A stretch of DNA of 64,000 nt from Emydura subglobosa (lineage: Eukaryota; Chordata; Testudines; Chelidae), in assembly GCA_007922225.1 (NCBI GenBank), contig ML679946.1:98526979-98590978 (forward strand), given 5' to 3'. Below the pieces are notes generated by a model that worked only from the letters and a program-made list of their open reading frames with translations, ran no database searches and was not told where the DNA came from. The position numbers were made by a program, and so were the translations under genes. The stretch's first letter is position 1, and every line of letters begins with the position of its first letter. Below, piece after piece: positions 34,434 to 46,206 of this stretch.

Positions 34434-34748
34434 AGACTCAGGCTTTGTTTACACTAGCACTTTTGTCGGCAAAACTTCTGTCGGTCAGGGGGGTGAAAAA
34501 CACACCTCTGATCGGCATCAGTTTTACCGACAAATGTGCCGGTGTGGACAACGCTAGGTCGTGTGGACAAAGCATCTCCTGCCAACATAGCTACCACCGA
34601 GCATTAGGGGTGGTTTAATTATGACGGCGGGAGAGCTCTCTCCTGTCAACATAGAGTGGCTACACGAGAGACCTTACTCTTACTCTGTGTCACTGTCAGG
34701 TCGGTAGTGTAACATGGCCTCAGCTGGAGTGTAGACACACACTTAGAG
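34434..34748. mobile_element. hAT-like MITE ('tacactagcacttttgtcgg' family)
   Basis: The left end 'ggctttgtttacactagcac' pairs with the right end 'gagtgtagacacacacttag'. The interior holds paired segments 'tcggcaaaacttctgtcgg' and 'ccgacaaatgtgccgg', then 'ggggtggtttaattatgacg', 'ggcgggagagctctctcc'. This family, typical in my experience of turtle genomes, has no coding capacity. The 8-bp target duplication is not legible because both ends have decayed. Confidence 0.75.
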
Positions 34749-34984
34749 GCAGTAAGTAAATGGGTACCTGAGGGGATAAGATTAATAAAGGAATAGCAGT
34801 AGAGGGTTTAGACAAAGTAAATCAGTCAGGATCAAACAAAATCCACCCTGAGTTTATTAGAGATATAACATAAGAGATTACAAAACTCTATTGGTGTAGA
34901 CATTTGTATTCTTACACTTTGCTGAAAATAGGGATTTCTCATCTTCCGAAATCTTCACGGGCTTCCTGAAAGGCTTTGAAAATG
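34749..34984. other. no recognised feature
   Basis: AT-rich spacer. Confidence 0.4.
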
Positions 34985-35095
34985 GGGTGATTTGGATGAT
35001 TGAAAAGTGATCTGGAGATCTTGGTTCTATTCCCAGTTTTTCCACTGACTACCTTTAATCAAGTCACATGACCTTTCTGTTCCTCAGGGCTAAGG
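34985..35095 (+). mobile_element. SINE fragment, sense
   Basis: Reads 'tcttggttctattcccagtt', 'aatcaagtcacatgaccttt' and 'ctgttcctcagggctaagg', the head and body of the SINE family. Confidence 0.65.
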
Positions 35096-35104
35096 AAATT
35101 GGCC

Positions 35105-35185
35105 TATGTCACAGGAGTAGTGGGAGGGTTCAAGTGGCACACAAGCCTCATGCTGGTTTTCTACATGAAGGTGAATTTCACTATA
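35105..35185 (+). repeat. 'ggtgaatttcac' repeat, partial copy
   Basis: Shares 'caagtggcacacaagcctca...tgctggtttt' and 'aaggtgaatttcac' with 39.53-39.66 kb in the same order, so both are copies of one short interspersed family. Confidence 0.5.
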
Positions 35186-35467
35186 AATGTTTGGAAAACA
35201 GCCTGAGACCTTAGGTTGGAAGGCAGAGCATAGGTATCAAATAGAAGAATCTTCAACACTGGAGCCAGAAGATATGACTGACTACACACAGGAAGCAGAT
35301 CTGCTATTGTGAGGCTTTTACGTCGCGCTTTTCAGAGCAGAACTGCACTTTTATTGGCAACGTGTTCGATCCTTTCACTACTGATTGTGGGCAGAGCTTG
35401 ATTAGGGAACCCTCGCTTTCCTCTTAACCTTGGAAAATCTGCTTCCTTCCCCCTTCTTGCCTATCCA

Positions 35468-35745
35468 CAATGGCTACGTTTGTACTGACAGCGGCAAAAT
35501 CGCCGCCGCCAGATCCATCTTTCAGGATCGATTGAGGAGTCAGTGAGACCCGCTCAATCGATCAGGAAGTCGATTGAGTAAGTCCACCCCCTCAAGTAGC
35601 GTAGCACTGAGTTGGCTCAGCGCAGTGTGAACAGTGTGCAGAAGGGAAGCTAAGCAGTCAATGTCAGTTATGCAAACTACGCAGAGTAGTTTGCGTAACT
35701 CCCATCAACTGCCACCGAATCGCGCGGTCAGTGTGAATCAGCCCA
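35468..35745. mobile_element. CpG-rich MITE, copy 2
   Basis: The left end 'tggctacgtttgtactgac' pairs with the right 'gtcagtgtgaatcagccca'. The interior has gcggcaaaatcgccgccgcc, 'gatcgattgag', 'gtcgattgag' and a second hairpin 'gcaaactacgcagagtagtt-tgc' (35672-35694). It is colinear with copy 1 at 25.33 kb over the first 170 bp. No coding. Confidence 0.6.
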
Positions 35746-38005
35746 GTGAATGGTAGATCTTTTTCCCATGCTAGCTCCCACCATTTGGAGTTGCTTTCTT
35801 GTTTCTTCGGGGACCCGAGTCAGCTCTCACTCTGATGCAAACTGCAAGCAACTCCATGAAAGACACCATTGTGAGTTGAGAATCAGGCCATGAACTGCAT
35901 CCAAACATCATTCTCCCTGACTCATGATAACTCTATAAACCCTCTCTCCAAAGAATTGTCCTTGTCTTCCCATCACTTCCCTTATGTAGCCAGTTATGTC
36001 CCCCATTAACTTGTCTACTTAAATGATATTCAATCCCATGCTTTGACATATTCAGGTGCTACCTGTATATGCATTAAACCTGGGTAACTGACTTGCATTT
36101 AAGTGCCATCAGTTGCACAGTGTTCTGCGGTCCTTCAGTTTTCACAATACCATGCAGAAATGACTTGTATTGTATGGGTAAACAGAGCTTTGCTTGTTAT
36201 TACTCAGACTCTAAGCCAATTGGGGAAAAGATTCCCCCCCACACATACACACACTATTTAAAAAGAAAAAAAGGACTTGAGGAAACAGAAGCCATGACGG
36301 TCACAGGAGCAGCAACAACATCTTAAATGGTGCACATGCAGTTGGGGTGAAACACCAAGGAAGTGTTCTGAGTGGGTGATATTTCCTGTCTCTGGGAGTG
36401 AAGCAACATGAATAGCCCGGGGACTGCAACTCTGAGGAAGGCTCAGAAAAGCTTGAACATTAGCTGCCATGTTCTTTTATTTGTCTGATACCCTGTGGTT
36501 TAGGATTCCCCTTTGAAAAGCAAATCAGCCTGCAGTAAGTGAAATGAAACAAACCATATTTGAATTGCTTCCCAGTGAATTATCATTAGCCGCCAATCAT
36601 AGTGACCACATGCTAGGAATTCTAGCAAACCTGGGGCCCCCTGAGACTTGGACAAAATTCGGAGTACAAACGGGGGGCATGAATCAGCATTCACATCGCA
36701 CTCTCCATCAGTACCTGGCCCAAGCCAGGGAAGCTAATGATTCACCCAGCAGACCAAATTTTGGTGATGAATACTTGTCTCGTGCCACCTGTGGCATATT
36801 GCACATACACTAAGAAAAAGAAGTATGTGAACTTCTTCCTGAATTTTCTTAGGCGTGCCAGCTGATTGGGGTTTAATGATCTATAATTAATGGACTGGAT
36901 TCTCTTCTGTGCATCTCCACCAGCACAAATCTGCCAAAAAAACAATTTAGTCAATGACAATAGGATTTCTCAGGCATGCTGCACATCATTCTTCTGCAGC
37001 AGTGCAAAGGGTCATTCAAGAATGTATAGCAAGGATTTCCACCAAGGGGCTATATAGTGTTAAAACCAATGTAGTAGCACACGATAGTCCATTGGCAACT
37101 TGTACATTGTAAGAAGCACTGAAAGGCCAGAGCTAACATCACCAGAAACTGAGGGCACACTGGCCAGATTTATATTTATTAAACCTGGGTGAAAAATTGG
37201 GCAGAAAGGGAAGGGGGGGGGGGAATGATACATTTCCCCCCCTTTTTTGGTCAACATTTTGAAAAAGTGTGACTCTAATTCTTAGTCATTTCATTTCTTG
37301 AGTTCTTAGAGCCTGATTCACACATACATTAAGGTCCCTTTATACCATTTTTGGCAGGATGTTACAGATGTGAGAGCTGGGAAGTGTAAGGAGTTCAAAT
37401 TACTATATTGAAATATGCCAGACTAGCATGGACTTTTGGTGCAATGCGTGTTACGCGGGTTTCCCAGGGATTCCCTAGAGAGTAGTAAATACAAATTCCA
37501 CAACCTCTGCTATGCAGAAAAACAGACAAACAAGCCACCCTCCAGCCTTTTGAAACTGTTCATGGAAACAGGAGATCAAAAGCCTGATCTGTATAAAGAA
37601 ACAGCTGGCCTGTTCAGAGGGTGCCTGGTTCCTGATCTAAAAATTGTCATGAATTCGGGAACAAGGGGACAAACCCAGTTGTATGGTTTGAAAGACTGAC
37701 ACCAACCAGAATGTTATGTTGGAGCTCTGGTAAGCTGTTAGCATGCATATAGGAACTCTTATCATTTTTGCACGTAATGCTCTTACCTTAACAATACAGG
37801 TGCTTGCTTGGAGAGAGTTGTGTGGTATCTAGTAACTGCTGGCAATACACTATTTATATCCCACAGAGAGAGAGACAACAATACATGGGGCTGGCCTTAA
37901 GGCAGACTGGCTTCCTGGGGGTATTGCAGTGTAAGGCAGAGAGCTGTGCAGCCTTGAAACCTCCGTGGTCAGAATGGAGCGAGACACAGGACTCCACCCA
38001 AAAGA
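35746..38005. other. no recognised feature
   Basis: Includes a G11 run (37213-37223) followed by C7T6 (37236-37248) and a short CA-rich run near 36239. Frames of 64-89 codons carry no motif. Confidence 0.5.
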
Positions 38006-38013
38006 GGTGACAG

Positions 38014-38137
38014 TAGGGTGACCAGATGTCTTGATTTTATAGGGACAGTCCTGATATTTGGGGGTTTTTCTTATATAGTTGCCTATTAATCCCCACCCGT
38101 CGTCCCAGTTTTTCACCCTTGTTATCTGGCCACCCTA
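38014..38137. mobile_element. 124-bp hAT MITE with perfect target duplication
   Basis: Begins tagggtgaccagatgt and ends atctggccacccta, a 14-bp inverted repeat with one mismatch. It is bounded by perfect 8-bp direct repeats ggtgacag at 38006-38013 and 38138-38145. A second, opposite-orientation copy lies at 59235-59348 inside a SINE. The 8-bp duplication places it in the hAT superfamily. It is too short to code. Confidence 0.92.
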
Positions 38138-38299
38138 GGTGACAGCTGCGAGCTAGAAACTTTGAGTGGATGCCCTTGAGGAATTATGGAGGGGGAATAC
38201 AGGTGCAATTACTTGAAACATTGTTAGAAAGTCCTTAAAGAGGATTAAAATATAATCTGGAACATGTTCATATTCCTATAATTGATTCAGCATTGCAGT

Positions 38300-38642
38300 C
38301 ACAAATAAGGCTGTTTGAAAATTTCCCATCAGTTATTTTTTATTCAAAAAATGTATTCAAAATTATGTTTTGAATGAAACAAAACTTTTTCGGGGGTAAA
38401 GTGTCTGCCCTCCTCAAAATTCTTTTTGGTTCACTAGAAAACTGAAAATCTAGAAACATGATAATTTTGGCCAAAAAACCAAAAAGTTTTTGTCTGAAAC
38501 CAGGAAAACATTCATTTTTAGTAGGTTTTTTTTTTTGGTTTGTTTTTTTGCAAACAGTTGAAATCTTTCGCTGAAAATGCTGGCAATATTTTGGTAACCA
38601 AAATTTCCATGGGAAAAATACCTCAATTCTCAATCAACTCCA
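38300..38642. repeat. AT-rich fold-back repeat, copy 3
   Basis: Phrases 'tttgaaaatttcccatcag', 'aatgaaacaaaacttttt', 'ttttggccaaaaaaccaaaa' and 'aaaatttccatgggaaaaat' show the same palindrome-rich vocabulary as copies at 5.7, 14.0, 44.2 and 61.9 kb. The 97-codon minus frame in it is not a gene. Confidence 0.55.
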
Positions 38643-39534
38643 GTCACAAACAATTGCACAAAAGTGCAACAATCACTCTGAACTAGGCTTGGAAATATGA
38701 AGATCTGTACAAAATTAAAGTATAAACGACAAAGTAGCTTTAGTTATTGAAAAGCCAGTAAAGAAAAGTTTGAAAAATATCTTCCCTATCTCTTATGGAG
38801 ATGTTGACTCTGTTTCCACCAGTAATGCCAATCTTAACTGCCCATTTGTCCAGTTCTTCAATAAGAACCTATGTATAGGACAAAGCTCTTTGTAAAAATC
38901 CGCAATGCCACAACATTATCCTCTATCAAATCTCTCCTTAAAACTCACCCTCACCAAAGTTACCACCAAATTTCCACACTGGTTAGGCAGCTGGTGTGCT
39001 GAGACCACGTCTTATCATATCAGTCAGAATTGCCTCATTGATACATAGTGCTCCACCCATCTGTTGTGGCCACCTATTTTCTCTAGTCTTAGGTTGTGGA
39101 TGCTATTTGTGGCAGAGACCTATCTCTTTGCTATGTGGCTAGCACAGTGTGGCATAATAATTATGGAGTGGTTTGTAGTCTTTAGTTCTGACATATAGGG
39201 TTTTTCCCAATATGAAAGTTCCTATTTCAGGGTGCATCATATGGTTATTTTTTTTTCACTAGCATCTCAAAGTGACATTCAGCTCTGTATGGAAAGCCTT
39301 TGCAACACTTGAGTCCCATTTTGTGTGCTGAAATGGCTACATGGGACTTTGTGCTGATCCTCTTCATAGGAGTGAATTTCATTCTTAAAGGTGGATGTTT
39401 CCATGTATTTTTCCCCTCCTTCCTCTGAAGCAGAGAAATGATTTTGCATGAAATATGAAGTTAACTATTTTAAGAAGTTAGCGTGGCAAAATTAGGTGCT
39501 TTATTTTTAAATCAATTGTTTGCAGAGCGTGTCC
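38643..39534. other. no recognised feature
   Basis: A degraded L2-tail-like phrase is possible near 39105-39160 (tttgtggcagagacctat, 'ggctagcacagtgtgg'). Otherwise nothing. Confidence 0.35.
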
Positions 39535-39668
39535 TGAATTAGCCTGTATGGCTGAAATTCACCCTATTGCCTCTGCACAAAACTTGTTTGGAGGGATGAA
39601 ATGGGATGCAAGTGGTGCATAGGTCTGGTGCTGGCCTGCTGAACAGGGTGAATTTTACCCAAAATTAG
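39535..39668 (+). repeat. 'ggctgaaattcaccct' inverted-end repeat
   Basis: The left 'ggctgaaattcaccct' (39551-39566) and right 'agggtgaattttaccc' (39646-39661) are imperfect inverted repeats about 80 bp apart. The right half is shared with 35105-35185. Probably a small MITE-like family. Confidence 0.5.
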
Positions 39669-40258
39669 TCAATTCTTTTCCTTCTGGCACAAGCGCATTG
39701 ACTACAGCAGATTTATACCCCCAGAGAATTTGATCCCTTGTTTTTCATTAAGTACGTCATGTGCCTTCACTCAGGTGCCTTTCATTGAAAACTACAGCTC
39801 CACTGGAGCAAAACTGAGCTGTGAGCTGTGGAGGTAGTCTAGCGATATGCAAAATATGGGAAAGAGAATCCACACCATCATTAGCAAAATGCAAGCAAAT
39901 TCTTTATTCCTCGCCTGTGTGTGAATTTTTGAGGCATATCCGTATTATTGCATTCACTGGAAATAATTTCATATGCCAGGCATCTCATTTAGGATGCCAA
40001 ATAAATTGAACACGTCACATTGTTCTCATTATGTGTGCCTTCTTTTGAATCATGCTATATTTCAGTCCTTCTGCTGGATAAATCTGCTATTATACACTAA
40101 TACATATACACATATCAAAGGTAGGGCAGATGGGAAAAAATATACGTGTGTCTCATGGCAGAAACCCATCTATCAGTTGGGGAAGAAAACACATGAGCGT
40201 GGAGGTTGAGAGATCAATCATTCAAAAATCAGGAAATTACAAAATTCCAGATCATCAG
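39669..40258. other. no recognised feature
   Basis: AT-rich, short frames only. Confidence 0.5.
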
Positions 40259-40259
40259 C

Positions 40260-40412
40260 TAATGATGATTAAAGTTCCTGGAGTTAAATCTTCAGCTGGT
40301 GTAAAGGACCATTGCTCCACTGATGTCCATTGAGTCACATCCTCCCCTGGTATGAATCAGCATCTCCACTGAAGTTAGTGGAGTGACTCTGTTTTATGCC
40401 AGGGTCTGACCC
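40260..40412. repeat. palindromic 'ccactgaagttagtgg' repeat
   Basis: Contains 'tcttcagctggtgtaaagga', 'catctccactgaagttagtg', 'gagtgactctgttttatgcc' and 'gggtctgaccca'. Same family as 13.74 and 46.12 kb. Confidence 0.55.
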
Positions 40413-42175
40413 ATGAGGTTGCTTGCAGAAAAGTCAGCCACATCTTGGTGTCTCTTTTAATAACAAACATAATCAAATATGGTTCACGGTAACAAAGAAG
40501 AACACGAATGGAACATAACACGGGAATGTGGCTGAGGTAATGTTGTGGGACAGCCTGACTGCTTGGAATTTGATATTTGAGTGATTGATCTGCCAACATC
40601 AGTGTTAAACTGATGTTATTTAAAACAATAATATTAATTAATATTTTCCTGTGTTTAAAAGGAAAGTACGGGGAGAAGATATCTGGAGCTATTTGGCTTA
40701 AAAAAGCACAACGGGCAAGATTGGGACTTGGCCCATGCAGCCATACAGGGGAGTTTGTGGCATAAAGCATCTCTGTCATTAGCTTGCATGACCTCCCCAC
40801 ATTGTTGGTCTGTGTGTGGAAGGCAGAGCAGGCTCCATGCTGATGCTAGTCCCTGCCCAGGAGGGATTGTGTGGGGAGGGGAGGGGGATAGGAGGAACTT
40901 TGGCTCTGCCTTCCATGTACTAACCAGCAACAGATGAGCCAGTGAGGGAGAGGCCAGTAGCGTGTTACTGGTATAAGTCAGTTGCAAATTACTCCCCCCT
41001 GAAGTAAAATGGGTGCCAAGAAAATGAATATGACTCTGAGTCTCAATTCCTTTCCTTGCTGTAGCCCAGCTATGTGCCTCCCCTCAGAAAGGGTGAGAGA
41101 CAAAATCTCAACCAGGCCCAAACCTTGTAAGTTTTACCTGGCTTGTGGTATTTTCAAGCTCCATTGTCTTTGGCAACCGATCATATAGCATCCTTTATCC
41201 AGACATATTCACTAGGTATGATCAGTGAAATGATTGTAATAAAGCATCTTCCTGCTTATCCCATCTGCTCTTACTGCATATATTTCAGCCAGATCTGCTT
41301 GCTTTTCTAACAAAATTAAGTTTTTTACTGATTTCTACTCCCGTCAGCCCTGCAGAGCAAATCCAACCATAGGAAAGTGAGCTGGATTCTTTTCTGGCTC
41401 TGAAATCATCAACAACAGTGTCAAGTTCTAACTTCTCCCCCTGGGGAGAGGATGAGAGAACAAACATCATGTCAGAGATGTGTGGTCATGTAGCTTACCC
41501 CTCTACTGGAAGGCACTATGGTGATAAGCCCAGTGTAAGAACCTATATATAATAGAATCTGTATTACTGATGCAATAATTCAACTTTGCTTTCCTATTCC
41601 AAGTTGGGCTGGCCATGATGATAGTTGAGGGGTGGAGGATACATTTTTTCTTGTGAACAAAGCATCTTTGATAGGCATTGAGAGATAATAAAAATAGGAC
41701 AGTAACATGCCCTTTTCTCACAGCCACTTTCCAGACTGTAATAGCCCTTTAGTTGAGACCACCCTTAATTCAAGATATTCTTAAGCAAAGCATCCTAAAA
41801 GTAGATTAAAGAAAAGACAAAATGTTCTCATCTGTATGTGTGGAATTGCTGTCTTTAATGAGATCAGACTTTAAACCTGCTAAACTGAACCTCTTCAAAC
41901 TTACTTTGATTTTTAAATTTCATGAGTTCTATAAAATAAGTCAAGTTTGAAGTTCCCAGCTTCACCCAGTTTTAAATTATGCAAGAGCAAAGAGCCAGAC
42001 CGTGAACACTTTACACTGGTTCCTCGAGAGAAAAAAAGCCAGAACTATTTTTTTTTGAAGTCATCACAGACATGCAAAAAACGTATCTTTGGACTGAGAC
42101 CAAAACATGGGAAATTTCAGCTGAGATGGCTGGAACTCAGCCTCAGATATATGGCTAATCTAGAGACAGCCCCTG
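40413..42175. other. no recognised feature
   Basis: A 141-codon minus frame (40375-40800) and a 110-codon one (40655-40987) lie in different frames without known motifs. No repeats recognised. Confidence 0.45.
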
Positions 42176-42177
42176 AC

Positions 42178-42505
42178 ACCTGTGTTTTGGGATTTGCACT
42201 GGTTACTTGTGAGCTTTTAGGTCAATGTTAAGGTGTCAGCTTTCACTTGTAAAACCTTAAATGGCTCAAGATTGACCCATCTGACTGACCACGACTCTCC
42301 CCACAATATACTGCCACAACTGCAGTCAGTTTAGGTTAGCTGTTAGCTCCTCCTTGATATAAATAGACTGAAGGCTGCTGACAGGACATTCTTCATAAGG
42401 GACCAGGTCCTATGGAATGCCCTCTCACCCCTGATCTGAAATAATCCATGTTTGCTGTCTTCCCTGGCATGTGGCAGGGCCCTTTTGGTTACTGACCTGT
42501 GTAAT
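42178..42505 (+). mobile_element. L2-like LINE, RT C-terminus, sense
   Basis: Reads 'tttgcactggttacttgtga', 'gctttcacttgtaaaacctt', 'aaatggctcaagattgaccc', 'ggctgctgacaggacattct' and 'cctatggaatgccctctcac'. Translation resembles the L2 C-terminal order (HWLPv..R..FK...l..KAL.g..P.YL ... aaR.f...gp.lWN.LP) but is interrupted by many stops and frameshifts. Dead fragment of opposite orientation to the one at 31.5 kb. Confidence 0.7.
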
Positions 42506-44224
42506 GCGATGCTTATATTTGTATTTACAGCTGCTGCTTAGTGGAAGAGGTGAATGACTGAATTTTATATCTGACTTTCTCATTTTAAATAGCAGGCAAG
42601 AATCTATGCATGGATGTTCTTGTTGCAATAAACTAAAAGAAAATATGTCTAAAAAATATAGTGAAGCTACCCAAATCTACTGTAAGAATGGAGTTAACTT
42701 CTGTTCCTAGCGCACGTGCGCAACAGCCCTTCAAAATTGTTGGATCCTCAGCAGCAAGCAGTTTTCCTTCTCGCCAAGTTTTTGGGTTTGAGTTACACCA
42801 TTCTGCTCTGTCCTGTTTTCATGCAGCTGTCACTCTGGAGGAAAAAAATGAAATTTAATACAAAACCACAGTCAGAGATGTCTGGAAGGCACTGACAATG
42901 GCAGACCCATGTCTCAAGAACGGAGACAGACTTGGAACAGCAGACTGCTGCTTGAGCATTAAAAAAAAAAGCACTAAAATACATAGCTGACTGTATTCAC
43001 AATTACTTTATAATTAAAATGTTTGCATGCATTTTTTACGTTCCAACTTCATTTTAATCCTTTTCAGTTCTCTGAGACTCCATTAGATGATAAGGTGGAA
43101 TGGTCCCGCTGAGATCCAGAAAGGTTTGTATAAACGCCTCAAAATTTCAGATTTCCTTCTGAATTTCATATCCAAATATACGTATAATTTCCAAGGGCTG
43201 CTGTTGGGAATTAGGGATGGGGAGGAATTTGGAAATCAGTTCTCCTCAGGAAGGGTTAATCTTTTGTCAATGTTAGTGAGTCAAATCTAGGTTAAAGAAG
43301 TGAATTAATCTACATTTTTTACCTTGTCTCAAAGAAACCCGAAACTTACATATGGGTTATGATCACTTCACATTGGAGTTTGAGTTTGTCATGCACTCCA
43401 TGAATGAACAGCAGTCACTTACTGGGCAATCAGTCAGTATTGCTTTACTTTAGAGGAAGGGCTGCTACAACAGAAGAGAGAGTCAAAGAAAAGCCTCTAG
43501 GTGTGAGAGACCAGCATGTTTCTTACTTTAGCAAGCTGCATCCAAAATGAACACAAAATGGCAAATGTCACTAGCAGATTTCTAAAATGTAAAGGTGCAG
43601 CACAAAGAAAACAAACCATATGACTTGTACAGAACAACACATACCACAGGGCTGGTCTGAAATATTTCCTACTGAGTTTAGACAGCACTAATGAATACAT
43701 ACTCAGAAGACATGGCTATATTCCAGAGATTATTTTGAGGTGATGTCTTTGATGTTCGGTGAGTTGACTGTGCTCAGATTTAGACTCAAGATGCTCGAAC
43801 CCATATTTTCAAGACAAATTGTCTTCTAATCACTTGCAAAAATTCTGATTTTGCTCAAGGCATTTCCTCTTAATTACATTGTGTGTCTGTCCTGGAGATG
43901 GCCGTCATTTAAAAGTTCATATACAGCAAAAATTTCCAACAGATACCACACACTTATTTCTTACCTTGAGGCTTTTTACAGCTACCATAGTTATGTATTT
44001 GGCTTCTGTAATAAATCATACTGTAGGAATGTTAAGATAGAGAGACAAATAAGTAACACTTTAGATAGAACACATAGTTGTAGGAGAAAGATCAACTACA
44101 TATATCCCTGTGTCAAAAGAAAAGCTTGGAAAGATGATTATAAACTGCTTTGTCTTTTCAGGCATTAGGGTTACTGTCATTAACTTACAGATCCTAAAGT
44201 ACAAATCTCCACTTAGCAAAAAGA
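42506..44224. other. no recognised feature
   Basis: AT-rich. Short frames without motifs. Confidence 0.5.
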
Positions 44225-44522
44225 GCAGAGCTGTTCAGAACATTTTTTTTCTCAATTTTTTTGATAAACATTAAAATGTTTGCTTTTTTGGCAAAATTTT
44301 CAGCAGAATATGTCAAAATTTTTGTCCAAAAACTGAAAATCAAATACTTTCTTTTTTTGGCAACTGCAAACATTTTGAGCCAAAAACTGCTAAAAATGTT
44401 CATTTTTAGTGGTTTTGGTTTATTGGAAAAAAAAAAAAAAGATGAGGAAATCAGACATTTTCTGTAAACAAATGTTTTGTCAAAACCTCAGTTCCATGAA
44501 AAATAGTTTTGATGGAGTGGTT
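44225..44522. repeat. AT-rich fold-back repeat, copy 4
   Basis: Phrases 'gttcagaacattttttttct', 'ttttggcaaaattttcagc', 'gtccaaaaactgaaaatc' and 'ccatgaaaaatagttttg' place it with the other copies. An A14 run (44427-44440) lies inside. The two near-antiparallel frames here (44194-44403 minus, 44261-44467 plus) result from its palindromic nature. Confidence 0.55.
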
Positions 44523-45035
44523 TTGACCATATAATATTCTACATTTAATCTATTAGATAAAGAGTATCACCCTTGTGTAATAGGAAAAAGCTCAGCACAG
44601 TAAAAAGTAATATCCCTCAAAAAAGAGATGCTATAAGAAGGTATTAATGCCAAGTACAAATGAAACTTACGATCAAGCTATATGAAAAATAATGTTATGC
44701 TAAAGGACCCTGTTAATAATTTGGCTAAAAGCTTGAATCTTAAAAATGTATCACTTGCTGGTTGAAATGTTTGATCTTTATCTTAAAGGTGTTGCTTTTT
44801 ACCTTGTTCTAGCAAAATGAGAAATATTCAAGACATGTAGAAGTTAAAATATCTACTGCCTGCTTCTGATGGGTTACTCAACCAGATAATTACTACAAAA
44901 ATTTGGGTCAGGTAATTGCTATCCAAATTAGTTACACATTATGACTGCTTATGGGAAACCTGTCAACATGGAACGAAGATAGTATGTGTAAGACGGAAAT
45001 TAAATTCAGAATGAAAATATAGAACCAGATTCTCA
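44523..45035. other. no recognised feature
   Basis: AT-rich, unrecognised. Confidence 0.5.
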
Positions 45036-45037
45036 GC

Positions 45038-46117
45038 TATAGAAAATTAGGATTGGAATTGACCTCAGGAGGTCATCTAGTTCAACCCCCTGCCCAAAGC
45101 AGGATCAGCCCCAACTAAATCATCCCAGCAAGGGCTTTGTCAAGCTGCACCTTAAAGTATAAGGATGGAGATTCCTCCATCTCCCTGGGTAACCCATTCC
45201 AGTGCTTCAACACCCTCCTGGTGAAAGTTTTTCCTAAAATCCAACCTAGACCGCCCCACAACTGCAACTTGAGACCATTGCTCCTTGTTCTGTCATCTAC
45301 TAACACTGAGAACAGCCTAACTCCATTCCCCTGGAACCGACTTTCAGATAGTTAAATGCTGCTATCAAATCCCCCCTCATTCTTTTCTTCTGCAGACTAA
45401 ACAAGCCTAGCTGTAAACAAGCATCTCCTCATAAGTCCTGTGCTCCAGCCCCTTAATCATTTTTGCTGCCCTCTTCTGGACTGTCTCCAATTTGTCCACA
45501 TCCTTTCTGAAGTTGGGGGCCCAAAACTGGACACAATACTCCAAATGCGTCCTCACCAGTGGTGAATAGAGGGGAATGATCACTTCCCTCAATCTGCTGG
45601 CAATGCTCCTACTAATGCATCCCAATATGCTGTTAGCCTTCTTGGCAACCAGGGCACACTGCTGACTCACATCCAGCTTCTTATCCACTGTGACCCCCAG
45701 GTCCTTTTCTGCAGAACTGCTGCCTTGCACATCTATCCCCAGTCTGTAGCTGTGCATGGGATTCTTCCTTCCTAAGTGCAGGACTCTGCACTTGTCCTTG
45801 TTTGAACCTCATCAGATTTATTTTGGCCCAATCCTCCAATTTATCTAAGTCACTCTGTGTCCTATCCCTTCTCTCTAGCATATCTACCATTCCCCCCAGC
45901 TTAGTGTCATCTTCAAATTTGCTAAGGGTGCAATCCACCCCATCCTCCAGATCGTTAATAAAGATGTTGAACAAAACCGGCCCCACGAACAACCTCTGGG
46001 GCACTCTGCTTGTCACTTTGCTAGTGATCGAGCCATTGATCACTATCTGTTGAGACTGATGATCTAGCCAGCTTTCTATCCATCTTATGGTTCATTCATC
46101 CAACCCATACTTCTTTA
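45038..46117 (-). mobile_element. CR1 LINE, about 1.1 kb, antisense
   Basis: The 3' end at the left reads 'gaaaattaggattggaattg', 'acctcaggaggtcatctagt'. The copy then continues unbroken through the C-terminal half of ORF2 to about 46.12 kb. It is the longest continuous CR1 in the window and encodes recognisable reverse transcriptase pieces (see the pseudogene entry). It is 5' truncated, as is usual for CR1. Confidence 0.92.
45115..46043 (-). pseudogene. CR1 ORF2 reverse transcriptase C-terminal half, frameshifted
   Basis: On the minus strand, 46043-45681 reads 'GPVLFNIFINDL' and then 'FEDDTKLGGMVD'. The second is the catalytic [YF]xDD region, with FEDD where FADD is usual. The reading continues in a second frame (45757-45407) with '[15 protein letters not shown]', '[12 protein letters not shown]' and '[15 protein letters not shown]'. 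A third piece (45306-45115) has '[19 protein letters not shown]'. At least two frameshifts and several stops make it non-functional. The order and spacing are those of CR1-clade LINEs. Confidence 0.9.
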
Positions 46118-46206
46118 ACTGAGGAATTCAGCTGATGTGAATCTGCAAGCATTGCTTCTCTTGACTTCAGTAGGGCTCCATTGATTTATTGAGGAACTGG
46201 CCCAGG
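46118..46206. repeat. palindromic 'tcttgacttcagtaggg' repeat
   Basis: Reads 'attcagctgatgtgaatctg', 'cttgacttcagtagggctcc' and 'gaggaactggcccagg'. Third copy of the family at 13.74 and 40.26 kb, directly abutting the CR1 copy. Confidence 0.55.

Noticed and set aside
40375..40987. 141- and 110-codon minus frames
   Set aside because: Different frames, no recognisable domain, no flanking splice sites of note.
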